Source: Salegentibacter echinorum (GTDB taxonomy: Bacteria; Bacteroidota; Bacteroidia; Flavobacteriales; Flavobacteriaceae). From it: DNA of 64,000 nt. How positions within the stretch are numbered: position 1 is the first letter of the stretch; the number at the start of each line of letters is the position of its first letter. Positions 25,298 through 34,522 of this stretch are shown in pieces. The stretch is from contig NZ_FQVT01000001.1 in assembly GCF_900129445.1 (NCBI RefSeq), positions 496,001-560,000 on the forward strand, given 5' to 3'. The position numbers were made by a program, and so were the translations under genes. The notes beneath the pieces are model-generated. The model was not told the DNA's origin, ran no database searches, and saw nothing but the letters and a program-made list of their open reading frames with translations.

Positions 25298-26512
25298 TTA
25301 AGAAATTAACTTAGTAGTAATTTGAGTTTCAGAAGTTAAACTTTTATGCACCGGGCAACGATCTGCAATTTCTAAAAGCCTTTGCCTTTGCTTTTCATCC
25401 AGGGTTCCAAACAACTTTATTTCTCTTTTAAATGTATCAATTTTATTGGTCTTATCCTCACAGTTTTTACAATCCTCATAATGTTCCCTGGAATAATCCA
25501 CGTGTGTTTCTACATTCTCTAAAGGCCATTTTTTACGTTTGGCATACATTTGAAGAGTCATAGAGGTACAGGCAGCTAAGCCGGAAGATAGAAATTGATA
25601 AGGGTTAGGTCCATAATTTTTTCCGCCAAATTTGGTAGGTTCATCGGCCAGGAAGTTGTGATTTCCCGCATTCATAAAGGTAGTGAAACCGTCTTCTTTC
25701 TCGAGACCGGCAACTACATCTGCTTGCGTTTCCGGAATTTCTTTCTTTTCAATTTCCAAATACCGCGATGCCCAGGAAGCGATAACTTTTGCTGCATAAA
25801 TACTATCTTCTTTTTCTGCTAATAAATGTTTAGTGCCATCTAAAGAAACAAAGCTTTTTGGATGCCAGGCCGAGATATATAATTCTTCAGCATTTTTAAT
25901 ATTTACAATCTCATCCTGTGGTGAATGCATAATGAGTAAAGCCTTTTTCAATTTCTTTAAGTAGGTTTTTAAATCATGCTTTTCAATATCATCCAAAAAC
26001 TGCTTCTTTATATTGAAATCACGCCCACCAATATTTACTTTTGCCTTTCCCTTCTTTTTAATTTCAGAGATGCTATCTTTTATTAAATGCTGTACGTGAG
26101 CAGTTGTAGAAGGTGCTGCAATGGTGGTCACCGCTTTTACCGAATCTAATTGACTGGCTGCAAAAAGTACCGCAGCCCCGCCCAGACTATGACCAACTAA
26201 AAGTGAAGGAGCCTGGTAATTTTCTTCTAAGTATGCTGCTGCGGCCAGTAAATCCTGAATGTTTCCTGAAAAATTGCTCTCTGAAAATTCTCCCTCGCTT
26301 TGTCCCAGCCCCGTGAAATCGAAACGCAAAACCCCATAACCATTATTTGCCAGCGTTCTACTAATGTTTTTTGGTGCGAAGAAATTTTTATTGCAGGTAA
26401 AACAATGCGCAAAGAGCACAAAGTTGTGTGGATCCTGGTTGAATGGAAGATCTAAATAGCCGGCGAGCTCTTCGCCATTTTTATTTGTAAAACTTATTTT
26501 TTCGGTCTTCAT
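25298..26512 (-). CDS. Alpha/beta hydrolase fused to an OsmC domain
   Basis: A 404-residue fusion. The N-terminal alpha/beta hydrolase (about 1-255) has nucleophile Ser109 in VGHSLGGAAV, an acidic residue in MHSPQDEIV and a His in GTKHLLAEKE. The C-terminal OsmC domain (about 270-400) has its two redox cysteines in GLAACTSMTL and DRCPVHKSL, expected for thiol-dependent peroxide or hydroperoxide reduction. The fusion recurs in Bacteroidota and Proteobacteria; the combined substrate is not known to me. It seems to be monocistronic. It may belong to an oxidative stress group with the neighbouring sodC, but no shared operator was seen. Confidence 0.93.
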   Translation of the reverse strand: MKTEKISFTNKNGEELAGYLDLPFNQDPHNFVLFAHCFTCNKNFFAPKNISRTLANNGYGVLRFDFTGLGQSEGEFSESNFSGNIQDLLAAAAYLEENYQAPSLLVGHSLGGAAVLFAASQLDSVKAVTTIAAPSTTAHVQHLIKDSISEIKKKGKAKVNIGGRDFNIKKQFLDDIEKHDLKTYLKKLKKALLIMHSPQDEIVNIKNAEELYISAWHPKSFVSLDGTKHLLAEKEDSIYAAKVIASWASRYLEIEKKEIPETQADVVAGLEKEDGFTTFMNAGNHNFLADEPTKFGGKNYGPNPYQFLSSGLAACTSMTLQMYAKRKKWPLENVETHVDYSREHYEDCKNCEDKTNKIDTFKREIKLFGTLDEKQRQRLLEIADRCPVHKSLTSETQITTKLIS

Positions 26513-26786
26513 AGTCTTTAGATTTTTATATTTCTGAATATGTCTTGTAAAAATTTAATGCTGCAAGGAATATAAGGAATAAAGGTTAATCCAGAGATTT
26601 TATATTATTGTTGCATTATTTAGCAATCTTTTGCAAAAAAGTTAATTACGAATGATTATTTATGAAAAATAAGATTCTCAATGAGTTTAGTCTTTTTTTA
26701 CCCAGCCAAACAATCCCGATTGGTTGCTATCGAGGTAGTTTCTTTCATCGAACAACAGGAGCTTATTAGCCAAATTGCACTAATTT

Positions 26787-27671
26787 TTATAAAGGTACAG
26801 GACTCATAATTGGTAATTTATGAGGAATTATATTTACATTCACTTCTTTTTTTTCTCCCATATACTCCCCATCTACCTGGCAGGCCACCGGTTTTTTACA
26901 AATAACACGGGCTTTTTCTACCTGAATTATCTCTACAAATCCTGCATCTACATTGGTTTCATTTCTAAGCGTATTGAGAATTTGAGGGATATCAAAGTTT
27001 TTATATATGAGAATTTCAAAAACTCCATCATCCATTCTCCCTTGCGGATTTACATTCGCGCCAGTTCCATATTTTTTAGCGTTGGCAAAGGCTAAAAGAA
27101 TTCCTTCTTTATGTAGGGTTTCACTTTCCAGTTGGATCTCAAACTCAAAAGGATATTTACTGTACATTAAAGTAGGTACAGATTGCAATAAATAGCCAAG
27201 CTTTCCGCGAACTTTAGAGTTTTGATAATTTTTTATCAGTTCAGCATTAACACCCAGGTCACTTATATGCAAACAAACTTCACCATCAATATTTAGAATA
27301 TCCATATTAGTAACGTGACCTCCCAAAGCGATCTTTAGTTGAGTTTTTAGGTCTGCGGGAATTCCCAGGTTAGCCGCGAGTCCATTTGCAGATCCCACCG
27401 GGATGATTCCCATGGGGACTTTTTTCTCCATTAGTGCTTCGGCAACCAGTTTAATGGTACCATCGCCACCGGCTATAATAATACGGTCAAAATCATTATT
27501 ATTTACCCGGTTTTTAATAGCTTCCCTATCATTTTTCCCAGTGGTCCTATAGATGTTAAGACTGGCATTTATCTCATAAAGTTTCTGCTGTACAGCGTGA
27601 ATTATATCTTCTTTATCAATATCTCCAGATACCGGGTTGACAATTAGGAATACTTTTTTAATTTTTTCCAT
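26787..27671 (-). CDS. Diacylglycerol kinase-family lipid kinase (YegS/DagK type)
   Basis: A 294-residue soluble lipid kinase. GGDGT at 68-72 binds nucleotide, and PVGSANGLA at 91-99 is the second glycine-rich motif of the family. It would phosphorylate diacylglycerol or a related lipid at the membrane face to give phosphatidic acid; the true substrate is uncertain. It is divergent, across 67 bp, from a gene for an App1-type phosphatase predicted to remove that kind of phosphate, so the pair may balance phosphatidate. Confidence 0.92.
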   Translation of the reverse strand: MEKIKKVFLIVNPVSGDIDKEDIIHAVQQKLYEINASLNIYRTTGKNDREAIKNRVNNNDFDRIIIAGGDGTIKLVAEALMEKKVPMGIIPVGSANGLAANLGIPADLKTQLKIALGGHVTNMDILNIDGEVCLHISDLGVNAELIKNYQNSKVRGKLGYLLQSVPTLMYSKYPFEFEIQLESETLHKEGILLAFANAKKYGTGANVNPQGRMDDGVFEILIYKNFDIPQILNTLRNETNVDAGFVEIIQVEKARVICKKPVACQVDGEYMGEKKEVNVNIIPHKLPIMSPVPL

Positions 27672-27738
27672 AACAGCTAATAATTCAGCTTAAATTTAAC
27701 TATTTTGGATCAGGAAAAAATTAATAAAAAGCAAAACT

Positions 27739-28704
27739 TTGAAATTAGACCTTAAACTATACCGGGGTTATGTAAATGACCACGAGTTGATTGTCTATGG
27801 ACATTTGTTTAGATCTTGGGCACCAGATAAGTACCGCTTAGATCGCAAAGGGATTAAACACGCGGCCGCGATTATTCATATGTTTCGTATAAGTCCTTTA
27901 AAAAATGTGGAGGTTAACCTGCATTTTAAAAATATTAGAGCGACCACCAAAACCCTTGACGATGGGTATTTTAGATTTTCTCTTCCATTTACCGAAGCTT
28001 TAGAGAGTGGTTGGCACGAATATAAGGTCACTTGTGATATAGGAAGTTTTGGAATTATAGAAAAAGGCGAACTACTAAAACCTTATGAAAGTAAGTATGG
28101 AATAATTTCAGATATTGACGATACGTTTTTAATTTCCCACAGTAACAATATTTTTAAAAAGTTATACGTGATGCTCTCTAAAAATCTGAACAAACGTAAG
28201 ATTTTTGATGATGTGGTAGCGCATTATCAGCAATTAAGTGTGGCAGGGCAGGATTCTGAGGCAGCTTCTAATTCTTTCTTTTATGTTTCCAGCAGCGAAT
28301 GGAATTTGTATGAATTCATCAATGAGTTTGCAAAGCTTCATAAGCTGCCAAAGGCCGTAATAAAATTAAAGAAAATAAAAACGGGAATTTCAGATTTTTT
28401 ATTTACCGGTCGCGGTTCTCACGACCATAAATTTCAAAAAATTAAAGATATTATCTCTTTCTATCCTAATATAACTTATGTATTACTAGGTGATGATTCA
28501 CAGAAAGATCCTTATTTGTATGAGCGTATTTGTAAAATTTTTCCGCAAAGCTTAAAAGCCGTGTATATAAGACAAACAGGAAGAACGAAAAAAAAGAAGG
28601 TGGAGGCGGTTCTACAAAATATTGAAAGCCTGGGGGTTAGTAGTTGCTATTTTAAAAATAGTAATAAAGCCATAGCACATTCTTCCCGGGAGGGGATTAT
28701 TTGA
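27739..28704 (+). CDS. App1-type phosphatidate phosphatase family protein (HAD catalytic domain)
   Basis: A 321-residue protein of the DUF2183/App1 family, whose yeast member is a phosphatidate phosphatase. The catalytic motif DIDDT with Asp125, Asp127 and Thr129 follows an N-terminal beta-sandwich-like part (about 1-115). A second HAD region holds VLLGDDSQKDPYLYERI, and SGDFPFTGRG-type loops are represented by LFTGRGSHDHK. No signal peptide. It begins with TTG (LKLDLK as MKLDLK), which I accept because no ATG lies near and the frame is intact. It is divergent from the lipid kinase and is followed by tex 94 bp later. Confidence 0.88.
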   Translation: MKLDLKLYRGYVNDHELIVYGHLFRSWAPDKYRLDRKGIKHAAAIIHMFRISPLKNVEVNLHFKNIRATTKTLDDGYFRFSLPFTEALESGWHEYKVTCDIGSFGIIEKGELLKPYESKYGIISDIDDTFLISHSNNIFKKLYVMLSKNLNKRKIFDDVVAHYQQLSVAGQDSEAASNSFFYVSSSEWNLYEFINEFAKLHKLPKAVIKLKKIKTGISDFLFTGRGSHDHKFQKIKDIISFYPNITYVLLGDDSQKDPYLYERICKIFPQSLKAVYIRQTGRTKKKKVEAVLQNIESLGVSSCYFKNSNKAIAHSSREGII

Positions 28705-28797
28705 AATTTGTGACTGTATATTTGTGTTTTTACAGCAACTTATAAAACGTATAGGTCTTCTTTCCTGAAAAAGATAATTAATCTGAAATCATTTCTT

Positions 28798-30924
28798 TTG
28801 AACGTACAAAGTTATATTCAATCCCGGGCCCAATTACCCGCTAAGAGCATCAAAAACACCATAGCCTTGCTTGAAAATGATGCGAGTATTCCATTTATAT
28901 CTCGCTACAGAAAAGAGGCTACCGGAAATTTAGATGAAATTGCAGTAGAGAAAATTGCTCAATTACTTTCAGAATTTAATGAACTGGAGAAACGAAAAGT
29001 AGCGATATTAAAGGCGATCACCGACCAGGATGCTTTAACAAGTGAATTAGCCGGGAAAATTGAGAAAAGTAGTAGCTTAACCGAAATTGAAGATCTTTAT
29101 CTGCCGTTTAAGAAAAAACGAAAGACAAAAGCCGATACCGCGCGCGAAGCAGGATTAGAACCTTTAGCAAAGATATTAATGGCACAAAACACCAATAATA
29201 TCAACCGAAGTTGCGAGAGGTTTATTTCAGATAAAATTAAGAGCAAAAAAGATGCTTTTGCCGGCGCGGGCTTTATTATTGCCGAATGGATTAATGAAAA
29301 TACTTATGTTAGAAATAGTCTTAGGCGATTGTATTCCCAAACTGCTCAACTAAAAACGAAATGGGTTAAAACAGATACCGAGCACCCTGAAGCTACAAAG
29401 TTTAAACAATTTGAAGCCTGGCAGGAGCCTCTTAGAAGAATTCCTTCTCATCGGTTTTTAGCAATTCACCGGGCCGCGAATTTAGGGATAATTAGGATCA
29501 AGATTGAAGTAGAAACACAGAAGGCCCTCGATATAATTTCCAGGATAATAATTAAAAAAATCGGTTTTTCTGGAGTTTCTTATCTAGAAACAGCTATAGA
29601 AGATGCTTACACAAGACTATTAAAAAAGTCTTTCTCTACTGAATTTTTGAATGAAGCAAAAGAAAAAGCCGATGCCGCTGCCATAGAAGTGTTTGCTTCA
29701 AATTTAGAGCAACTTTTAATGGAAGCGCCCCTGGGAAGCAAGCGTATTCTTGCTATAGATCCCGGGTTTAAATCGGGATGTAAAGTTGTTTGTTTAGATG
29801 CCCAAACCAACCTGTTGCACAACCAGACTATTTTTCCACATCCTCCTCAAAGAAAGATAGAACCTGCTTCAGCCAAAATTAAAAGTCTGGTAAATGCGTA
29901 TAAAATTGAGGCCATAGCTATAGGAAATGGTACAGCTGCCCGGGAAACCGAGGAATTTATAAAAAAGGTTTACCTACCCAAAGACGTTATGATTTTTACG
30001 GTAAATGAAGCGGGAGCCTCGGTATATTCTGCTTCTAAAATTGCCAGGGAAGAGTTCCCTAATTATGATGTAACCGTGCGCGGAGCGGTTTCTATTGGAA
30101 GAAGGTTAAGTGATCCCCTGGCAGAATTGGTAAAAATAGATCCCAAAGCAATTGGGGTAGGGCAGTATCAACACGAAGTAGATCAAACTAGATTAAAAGA
30201 AAAACTGGATATGGTGGTAATGCGCTGTGTGAATAAAATTGGGGTTAACCTTAATACAGCGAGTAAAGAATTGCTTTCTTATGTATCAGGCATTGGCCCG
30301 GGATTAGCCCAGAATATTCTAAATTACCGAAAAGAAAATAGGAGCTTTAAGAGTAGAAAGGAACTATTGAAAGTTAGCATGCTGGGAGCAAAGGCTTTTG
30401 AACAGGCCGCCGGATTCCTAAGAATTCGAAATGCTGAAAATCCATTGGATAATTCGGCAGTACATCCCGAAAGTTATTTTATTGTTGAAAAAATGGCCAA
30501 AAACAATAATATAGAACCAGTAGATTTAGTGGGCAACTTTAAAATTTTAGAGCAAATAAACCTTGAGAAGTATGTTTCAGAAGAAACCGGATTACTCACT
30601 TTACAGGATATTTTAAAAGAGTTAAAGAAGCCGGGGGCAGATCCCAGAAAGAAGAAAAGACCTTTTAGTTTTGATCCTTCTGTAAAAAGTATAAGCGATC
30701 TCAAACCGGGGATGAAGTTGCCTGGAATTGTCAACAATATTACCAATTTTGGTTGTTTTGTGGATATTGGTATCAAAGAAAGCGGACTCATACATATTTC
30801 AAATTTAGCAGATCAATTTGTGAGTGATGTAAATGTCGTGGTAAAATTAAACCAGGAATTGGAAGTAACGGTATTATCGGTGGATGAGGAAAAGAAACGC
30901 GTGCAACTTTCATTGATAGATTGA
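28798..30924 (+). CDS. tex: Tex family RNA-binding transcription accessory protein
   Basis: Tex proteins bind nucleic acid and have been linked to transcription and RNA turnover. In 708 residues the order is: Tex N-terminal helical region with SRYRKEATGNLDE, a YqgF/RuvC-like domain with ILAIDPGFKSGCK (about 317-330), paired helix-hairpin-helix segments with SYVSGIGPGLAQNIL, and a C-terminal S1 domain (about 637-708; VNNITNFGCFVDIG). The start is TTG at 28798 giving MNVQSYIQSRAQL; the family normally begins in this region. The function in this organism is not established. Confidence 0.95.
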   Translation: MNVQSYIQSRAQLPAKSIKNTIALLENDASIPFISRYRKEATGNLDEIAVEKIAQLLSEFNELEKRKVAILKAITDQDALTSELAGKIEKSSSLTEIEDLYLPFKKKRKTKADTAREAGLEPLAKILMAQNTNNINRSCERFISDKIKSKKDAFAGAGFIIAEWINENTYVRNSLRRLYSQTAQLKTKWVKTDTEHPEATKFKQFEAWQEPLRRIPSHRFLAIHRAANLGIIRIKIEVETQKALDIISRIIIKKIGFSGVSYLETAIEDAYTRLLKKSFSTEFLNEAKEKADAAAIEVFASNLEQLLMEAPLGSKRILAIDPGFKSGCKVVCLDAQTNLLHNQTIFPHPPQRKIEPASAKIKSLVNAYKIEAIAIGNGTAARETEEFIKKVYLPKDVMIFTVNEAGASVYSASKIAREEFPNYDVTVRGAVSIGRRLSDPLAELVKIDPKAIGVGQYQHEVDQTRLKEKLDMVVMRCVNKIGVNLNTASKELLSYVSGIGPGLAQNILNYRKENRSFKSRKELLKVSMLGAKAFEQAAGFLRIRNAENPLDNSAVHPESYFIVEKMAKNNNIEPVDLVGNFKILEQINLEKYVSEETGLLTLQDILKELKKPGADPRKKKRPFSFDPSVKSISDLKPGMKLPGIVNNITNFGCFVDIGIKESGLIHISNLADQFVSDVNVVVKLNQELEVTVLSVDEEKKRVQLSLID

Positions 30925-30934
30925 TGTTTTAACC

Positions 30935-30966
30935 AGATCTCACAGTTTCGTAAACCTAAGAGGTCT
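30935..30966. repeat. Degenerate copy of the ACCTCACAG palindromic repeat
   Basis: AGATCTCACAGTTT at the left and AAACCTAAGAGGTCT at the right form an imperfect palindrome resembling the intact copy at 46776-46804. It begins 10 bp after the tex stop, so it may also act as the tex terminator. Confidence 0.45.
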
Positions 30967-31044
30967 CTTGCTGCAAGTCTGTTTCGGTTGCTTTAATTTT
31001 AGGCAAAGTGCGTAGATCTCAAGCTTGTATTTCGCAACTGGAAC

Positions 31045-31068
31045 CAGTAGGTAGTCACAGTATGCAGT
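31045..31068. repeat. Dispersed GTAGGCAGTCGCAGT-type repeat copy
   Basis: CAGTAGGTAGTCACAGT followed by ATGCAGT closely matches the unit at 59004-59027 and partly that at 54186-54202. It lies in the 217-bp spacer between tex and the convergent peptidase gene. Confidence 0.45.
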
Positions 31069-31141
31069 TGGTAAAACAATAAGTACCAGGAAATTAAAGG
31101 TCAAATACCAAACCCACAACTGTTTTAAGATCGCAAAATTT

Positions 31142-32491
31142 CTAACGAAAAACCCCGGAAGGGAATACGACCACGCTTTCGTGACCATCTTTTCCTACTG
31201 CGGCTACCCCAAAAAAGTAATTGTCTATCACGATTCCTTCTAAAGTAAAATGATCTACATTTCCTACAAACCTGGAGTGTTCCCAGGTTGGTGCAGTTGT
31301 TTCCCGCCAATAAATTTTATAGCCAGCGATATCAGCTTCAACTTTATCCCATTTTAGTTTGGTGGAAGGTTCTACGATTCCTCCTATTTCCACATTCTTT
31401 GGCGCAGGTGGAGCCCAGGCAAGACTGGCCATATTTATAGCATTTACTGCGGTTAACTTTTTAGCGTAATCGAAATTCACCCCTTCAACAACATCTCCAT
31501 ATTCTATTCCGTTTTCAGTTCTAATATCCTGGTGTTGTCTATTGTAATTTTCGTGAGCTTCCATAATTCTAATTCCCGCAAAACCGAGATCATTAAACGG
31601 ACGATGATGTCCGCCCCGGCCAAACCTATCTAAACGATAAATCATCATAGGATTCATTTCTGGCATATAAGTTTCTGTAGTTTTATGTACATACCTGGCC
31701 AATTGACGTGAAATCCCATCTACTTCACCACCGTAAAAACGACGGCTTTTTCTGGCTTGGTCGGTTTCGTTTGCAGGTACAGGTTCAGAAAAAATCCTAA
31801 AACTACGATTATCAATAACGCCATCTACACCTTCAATATTACCAATCATATCATTATTAAAAACTCCAATAATTTCCCATTCATTTCTTTTTGCATATTC
31901 GGCAAGTCCTTTTCCTCCAAAAAGGCCTTGTTCTTCCCCCGATAGTCCTACATAAACTATACTGCTTTCAAATTCATATTGAGATAATACCCTGGCAGCT
32001 TCCATTGTTCCTGCCATTCCGCTGGCATTATCGTTGGCACCAGGCGCATCGGTTTTAAAATCCATAGTATTACTGGCACGCGAATCTATATCACCACTCA
32101 TTATAATATAGCGGTTTGGATATTTTGTTCCTTTTTGAATGGCTACCACATTAACGATCCAGGCATCGTGTGGAATTCGTTTGCCATCTTTGGTAGTCAC
32201 AAAGTCTTTTTGGTAAAATACATCAAGACAATTATCACAGCTGATTGATATATGGTCAAATTCAGATTTAATCCATCTTCTGGCAGCACCTATTCCGCGG
32301 GTGTTAGAAAGCGTATCGCTAAAAGTATTGCGAGTGCCAAAACCTGCCAGTTTACGAATATCGGCTTCAATGCTATCAGACGAAATGTTTTCTATAATGT
32401 CATAAAGACGAGTATCAGTTTGGGCAGACGTTTTTTGAAAAAACAATCCGAAAAATAACAAGAAAAATAAGGTATTTGTAGAACGAAGCAT
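31142..32491 (-). CDS. Secreted M28-family metallopeptidase with C-terminal fibronectin-like domain
   Basis: A 449-residue exported protein: signal peptide (MLRSTNTLFFLLFFGLFFQKTSA), M28 zinc-peptidase domain (about 30-355), then a fibronectin type III-like domain (about 363-445; LKWDKVEADIAGYKIYWRE). Expected metal and catalytic residues are visible in GANDNASG (Asp154), SGEEQGLFG (Glu186-Glu187), NNDMIGN and GGHHRPFND. At the usual first metal ligand, where many M28 enzymes have GxHxDS, this protein reads SGDIDS (Asp134), so the His may be replaced. An aminopeptidase-like role on peptides outside the cell is likely but not proven. Confidence 0.88.
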   Translation of the reverse strand: MLRSTNTLFFLLFFGLFFQKTSAQTDTRLYDIIENISSDSIEADIRKLAGFGTRNTFSDTLSNTRGIGAARRWIKSEFDHISISCDNCLDVFYQKDFVTTKDGKRIPHDAWIVNVVAIQKGTKYPNRYIIMSGDIDSRASNTMDFKTDAPGANDNASGMAGTMEAARVLSQYEFESSIVYVGLSGEEQGLFGGKGLAEYAKRNEWEIIGVFNNDMIGNIEGVDGVIDNRSFRIFSEPVPANETDQARKSRRFYGGEVDGISRQLARYVHKTTETYMPEMNPMMIYRLDRFGRGGHHRPFNDLGFAGIRIMEAHENYNRQHQDIRTENGIEYGDVVEGVNFDYAKKLTAVNAINMASLAWAPPAPKNVEIGGIVEPSTKLKWDKVEADIAGYKIYWRETTAPTWEHSRFVGNVDHFTLEGIVIDNYFFGVAAVGKDGHESVVVFPSGVFR

Positions 32492-32718
32492 ATATTTTTT
32501 ATTTAAGACTTCTAAAATACTAAAAACATAAAAAACTCATTTCAATTTTTAAATAGAATTAAAATGAATAAGGATTTTAACACGTATTATGTGATTCGTA
32601 ATCTAATTTAAAAATCAGTCATTTTTATTTGTTTTATGCTTCAGTATTTTTTACAGTATAGCAATGTTTTCTGGTATTCCCTAAACCTGTTTAAATAAAT
32701 ATTTGTCACATAAACCTA

Positions 32719-32822
32719 TTTTAAGGAGCTTTAAAGATAATTTTGTTTCTATTTGTGATTGAAGTCATAGTCCTATAGTAGAAGTAGCTTTAAATTTGAT
32801 GTAAAATAAAAGCTCCTTAAAA
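32719..32822. repeat. Perfect 14-bp inverted repeat pair upstream of nirK
   Basis: TTTTAAGGAGCTTT at 32719-32732 and its exact complement at 32809-32822 enclose 76 bp. It lies in the 552-bp spacer between the peptidase gene and nirK, which holds no credible gene. It may be a regulatory structure or the ends of a small decayed element. Confidence 0.6.
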
Positions 32823-32951
32823 AACGAAAAATATCGAGCTAAATTTTAATGTTTTCATCTAACTATTCTTTTAAAGGATCTTTGTTTAAAGTGGTAAAAA
32901 CAGCTGAACTTACAGATATAAGCATAGCGAATTATCAAAATAATTTATTTT

Positions 32952-32984
32952 TTTGGGAAAAGCGCACGTATTCTGATATGTTTG
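32952..32984 (+). promoter_or_regulatory. Probable nirK promoter
   Basis: TTTG at 32952-32955 and TATGTTTG at 32977-32984 match the Flavobacteria -33 and -7 boxes (TTG, TAnnTTTG) with a 21-bp spacer, 59 bp before the nirK ATG. I found no clear FNR-type palindrome around it. Confidence 0.6.
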
Positions 32985-33043
32985 TTACCTAACCTTACTT
33001 GAAAACTGTTGTTTGTTTAATTATTAATAATAAAAATCAACCT

Positions 33044-34507
33044 ATGAAATTGGTAAACTTCACACCTGTACGCAAAAATGGATATTTCTTACTTTTACTT
33101 TTTTTAAGTTTTGCTTTTTTCTCCTGTAAAAACGAGGAAACCTCAAAAAATGCTGAGGATATTAAAGTGAGCCGCGAAATGAAAGCAGAGCTAACCTCCC
33201 CTCCAAATGTGCCTAAACCAACCGGTAAACGAAAAGCAAAAAAGTTGATTGTAGATATGGAAATCCTGGAGGAAGAAGGTGAAATGACAGATGGGGTAAA
33301 ATACACCTACTGGACTTTTGGAGGCAGTGTACCAGGTAGTTTTATTAGAACTAAAATAGGAGATGAGGTTGAATTTCATTTAAAAAACCATCCCGATAAT
33401 AAGTTACCCCACAATATTGATCTTCACGCAGTAAATGGTCCCGGGGGAGGGGCAGAGTCTTCTTTCGTTGCTCCGGGACACGAAACTGTATTTTCCTTTA
33501 AAGTACTTAATCCAGGGCTTTATGTTTATCACTGTGCTACCGCACCGGTTGGGATGCATATTGCCAATGGGATGTATGGGCTTATTCTTGTAGAACCCGA
33601 AGGTGGTCTACCAGAGGTTGATAAAGAATTTTACATTATGCAAGGGGATTTCTACACCAAGGGAGAGTATGGAGAGCCCGGTTTACAAGCTTTTGATATG
33701 AAAAAGGCGATTGAGGAAGATGCCGATTATGTAGTTTTTAATGGAAAGGTTGGTGCTATGACCGGTGATAACTCTTTGAATGCTGAAGTTGGCGAAACCG
33801 TTAGATTGTACGTAGGAAATGGAGGACCGAACCTGGTATCTTCATTTCACGTGATTGGAGAAATTTTTGATAGGGTTTATGTTGAAGGCGGAAGCCAGGT
33901 AAATGAAAATGTACAAACTACGCTAATCCCATCTGGTGGAGCTGCCATCATTGAATTTAAAATTGAAGCTCCCGGTGAGTATATCCTGGTAGATCACTCT
34001 ATATTTAGAGCTTTTAACAAAGGTGCACTAGCGCAAATTAAAGCTGAAGGAGAAAAGAACGAAAAAGTGTTTTCGGGAAAAATACAGGAAGGAATTTACC
34101 TGCCAGAAGGTGGAGCCATCCAGGAAATGCCAATTTCCGAAGAAGAGGTTGCGCGATCTAGACCATCTGAAAACCCTGGATTGGCCGAAAAAATGGAACT
34201 TGGTAAAAACGTTTACGGAAGAACTTGTGTGGCTTGCCACCAATCTGCTGGACAAGGGATTGCTTCGGTATTCCCACCACTTGCAGAGTCAGATTACCTA
34301 AACGAAGATGTAGATAGAGCAATTGATATTGTATTGCACGGTAAATCTGGTGAAATCACGGTAAATGGTGAAAAATACAATAGTGTAATGACCGCTCAGA
34401 ATATAAGTGACGAGGAGGTTGCAAATGTGTTAACCTACATTTACAATAATTGGGGTAATAACGGCACAGAAGTGACCAAAGAAATGGTGAAAGCCCAACG
34501 TAGGTAA
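33044..34507 (+). CDS. nirK: Copper nitrite reductase, AniA type, fused to cytochrome c
   Basis: Reduces nitrite to nitric oxide. I chose the ATG at 33044, which gives a lipoprotein signal with Cys28 (FAFFSC); the frame from 32999 is longer but unlike a signal. Two cupredoxin domains cover about 60-340. Type 1 copper ligands are His123, Cys164, His172 and Met177; type 2 ligands are His128, His163 and His269, with catalytic Asp126 in PHNIDLH. A C-terminal class I cytochrome c follows, with CVACH at 395-399 and likely axial Met449, giving a built-in electron donor. Total 487 residues. It leads an operon with nirV and an SCO gene. Confidence 0.97.
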   Translation: MKLVNFTPVRKNGYFLLLLFLSFAFFSCKNEETSKNAEDIKVSREMKAELTSPPNVPKPTGKRKAKKLIVDMEILEEEGEMTDGVKYTYWTFGGSVPGSFIRTKIGDEVEFHLKNHPDNKLPHNIDLHAVNGPGGGAESSFVAPGHETVFSFKVLNPGLYVYHCATAPVGMHIANGMYGLILVEPEGGLPEVDKEFYIMQGDFYTKGEYGEPGLQAFDMKKAIEEDADYVVFNGKVGAMTGDNSLNAEVGETVRLYVGNGGPNLVSSFHVIGEIFDRVYVEGGSQVNENVQTTLIPSGGAAIIEFKIEAPGEYILVDHSIFRAFNKGALAQIKAEGEKNEKVFSGKIQEGIYLPEGGAIQEMPISEEEVARSRPSENPGLAEKMELGKNVYGRTCVACHQSAGQGIASVFPPLAESDYLNEDVDRAIDIVLHGKSGEITVNGEKYNSVMTAQNISDEEVANVLTYIYNNWGNNGTEVTKEMVKAQRR

Positions 34508-34522
34508 TTAAAATTTACTATT

